Part shown: in pieces, positions 63,034-64,000 of the stretch
How the letters are laid out: each line of letters opens with the position of its first letter
Position numbering within the stretch: the first letter of the stretch is position 1
Assembly: GCA_964035545.1 (NCBI GenBank)
Contig: OZ037768.1
Location: 21,904,819-21,968,818 of the forward strand
From: Bugula neritina
Taxonomy: Eukaryota > Bryozoa > Gymnolaemata > Cheilostomatida > Bugulidae
Reading direction: 5' to 3'
Length of the DNA: 64,000 bases
Made by a program: the position numbers and the translations under genes
The notes under the pieces: generated by a model
Database searches by the model: none
Told to the model about the DNA's origin: nothing
The model's input: only the letters and a program-made list of their open reading frames with translations

Positions 63034-64000
63034 CTCATCATACGGAACTCTTAACTGTATTATCTGATAGAATAAATGGATTAAATGGAGGCAGTGCAGA
63101 TTACTGGAGACTTGTGTGGGTTTTCAATTGGATGAATGATTATCCTGTCGTGTATTGTGTTATGTTGAGACAAACTCACTAGTTTATTATCTGGTGATTT
63201 ATTGGACACATTGGAAAATGTGTCATCTGTAAAGTTAACAGGGTTTGTGAGTCACATATAGCTTTTGACTCATTGAAAGTGATTCACACCAACTTGTGTT
63301 GTTTATATGATTATATTTGTGCTACATAGTTAAATTATTTTTAGTTTATATATTTTATTTTATTTTAATTTACATTGAAGTATTAATTAATAGTTTGATA
63401 TTTCAATTCTTTTAAGTTTCCATCTATTTGGAAGATTATATTTTATTTTAACTCTGTATTTCTGGTATTATATTTTTCTACTTAATTTTTTTGTAATTAA
63501 CACACAGTTGTGTAAGTTTTTAAACTTTGTTTTCAAGTTAATGCAAGATATTTTTTACAAGTATATATATCTTTTAATTATTATAAGTTATCTCTGTTAT
63601 AATTGGTCACTTATATATACACATATTTCTTAAAATATACACTGTGTTCTTCCCAAACTTTTTTGTTTATTAGAGAAAAAATTCGGCTAGTAAATCACAG
63701 CTACAAGCAATCAATTTGACTAGTTGATGCACTATTCTTGGTCAATAAACTGGAAAATATGATATGCAAGATTAATATCATCAAGTACTTGGAACAATAC
63801 CTGTAATTGACTATGGAGTTGTTTTAACCTAACTAGATATACTTAGAAATAGTTAGCGAAATTTTAGCTGTTGGTTAGAACTGTAACTAAGCTCTGCTTT
63901 TCCAATTACTATTTTGCAACATTTTTTCTAAATTTTCTTTCTATTGAATTATTCTGTGAGTACTGACCAATAGGGTACAATTTAACTAATTGTGTATTTC
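63034..64000 (+). other. WD-gene 3' UTR and downstream sequence
   Basis: AT-rich sequence after the stop, with an aataaa at about 63071. No further gene is recognised to the window end. Confidence 0.5.

Overview
This is a stretch of animal nuclear DNA. It is AT-rich and intron-dense and carries full-length LTR retrotransposons, tRNA-derived SINEs and many minisatellites. The gene set (WDR59, an SH2B/Lnk adapter, an arylsulfatase, NAPE-PLD, NUDT2) is metazoan. Short introns, high gene density and ectodomain-type genes would suit an early-branching invertebrate such as a sponge, but I cannot fix the species from sequence alone. All gene models were assembled by hand from splice sites. A model was kept only if reading phase closes across every intron.

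Layout. 1-3515 (+): 3' end of WDR59, a GATOR2 subunit of the mTORC1 amino-acid pathway. 5225-8835 (-): a complete SH2B-type adapter (dimerisation region, PH, SH2). 9610-12850: a transposon graveyard with a 5'-truncated CR1/Jockey-like LINE, a zinc-knuckle plus coiled-coil ORF and a candidate LTR. 12875-15210 (+): a broken, inverted partial copy of the NAPE-PLD gene whose 35-bp minisatellite has grown to about 42 units. 16287-22440 (-): a complete 10-exon arylsulfatase. 23182-34594 (+): a 5-exon gene for a CD225/dispanin-like membrane protein with a C-terminal cysteine-rich ectodomain. Its third intron holds an 8.8-kb BEL/Pao element (24972-33756, - strand). 35868-38920 (-): complete 7-exon NAPE-PLD. 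41081-41761 (-): NUDT2 (Ap4A hydrolase). 43419-50861 (+): a 7.4-kb Ty3/gypsy element with an extra C2H2 zinc-finger ORF. 53398-63033 (+): a WD40-repeat gene containing a minor-spliceosome AT-AC intron. Intron 7 of that gene holds an unrelated membrane-protein gene on the opposite strand (58966-60239).

Most notable signals: (1) the U12-type AT-AC intron inside a WD motif; (2) in the gypsy element, a slippery heptamer, a 5-nt spacer and a 10-bp GC hairpin at the gag end, followed by an Arg-rich middle frame and a G10 run that would lead by a second -1 shift into pol; (3) the zinc-finger third ORF of that element; (4) the membrane-protein gene that carries an 8.8-kb retroelement in an intron; (5) the recurrent placing of tandem repeats directly on splice junctions, clearest in NAPE-PLD exon 5 and WD exon 8, where the repeat unit contains the splice site itself.
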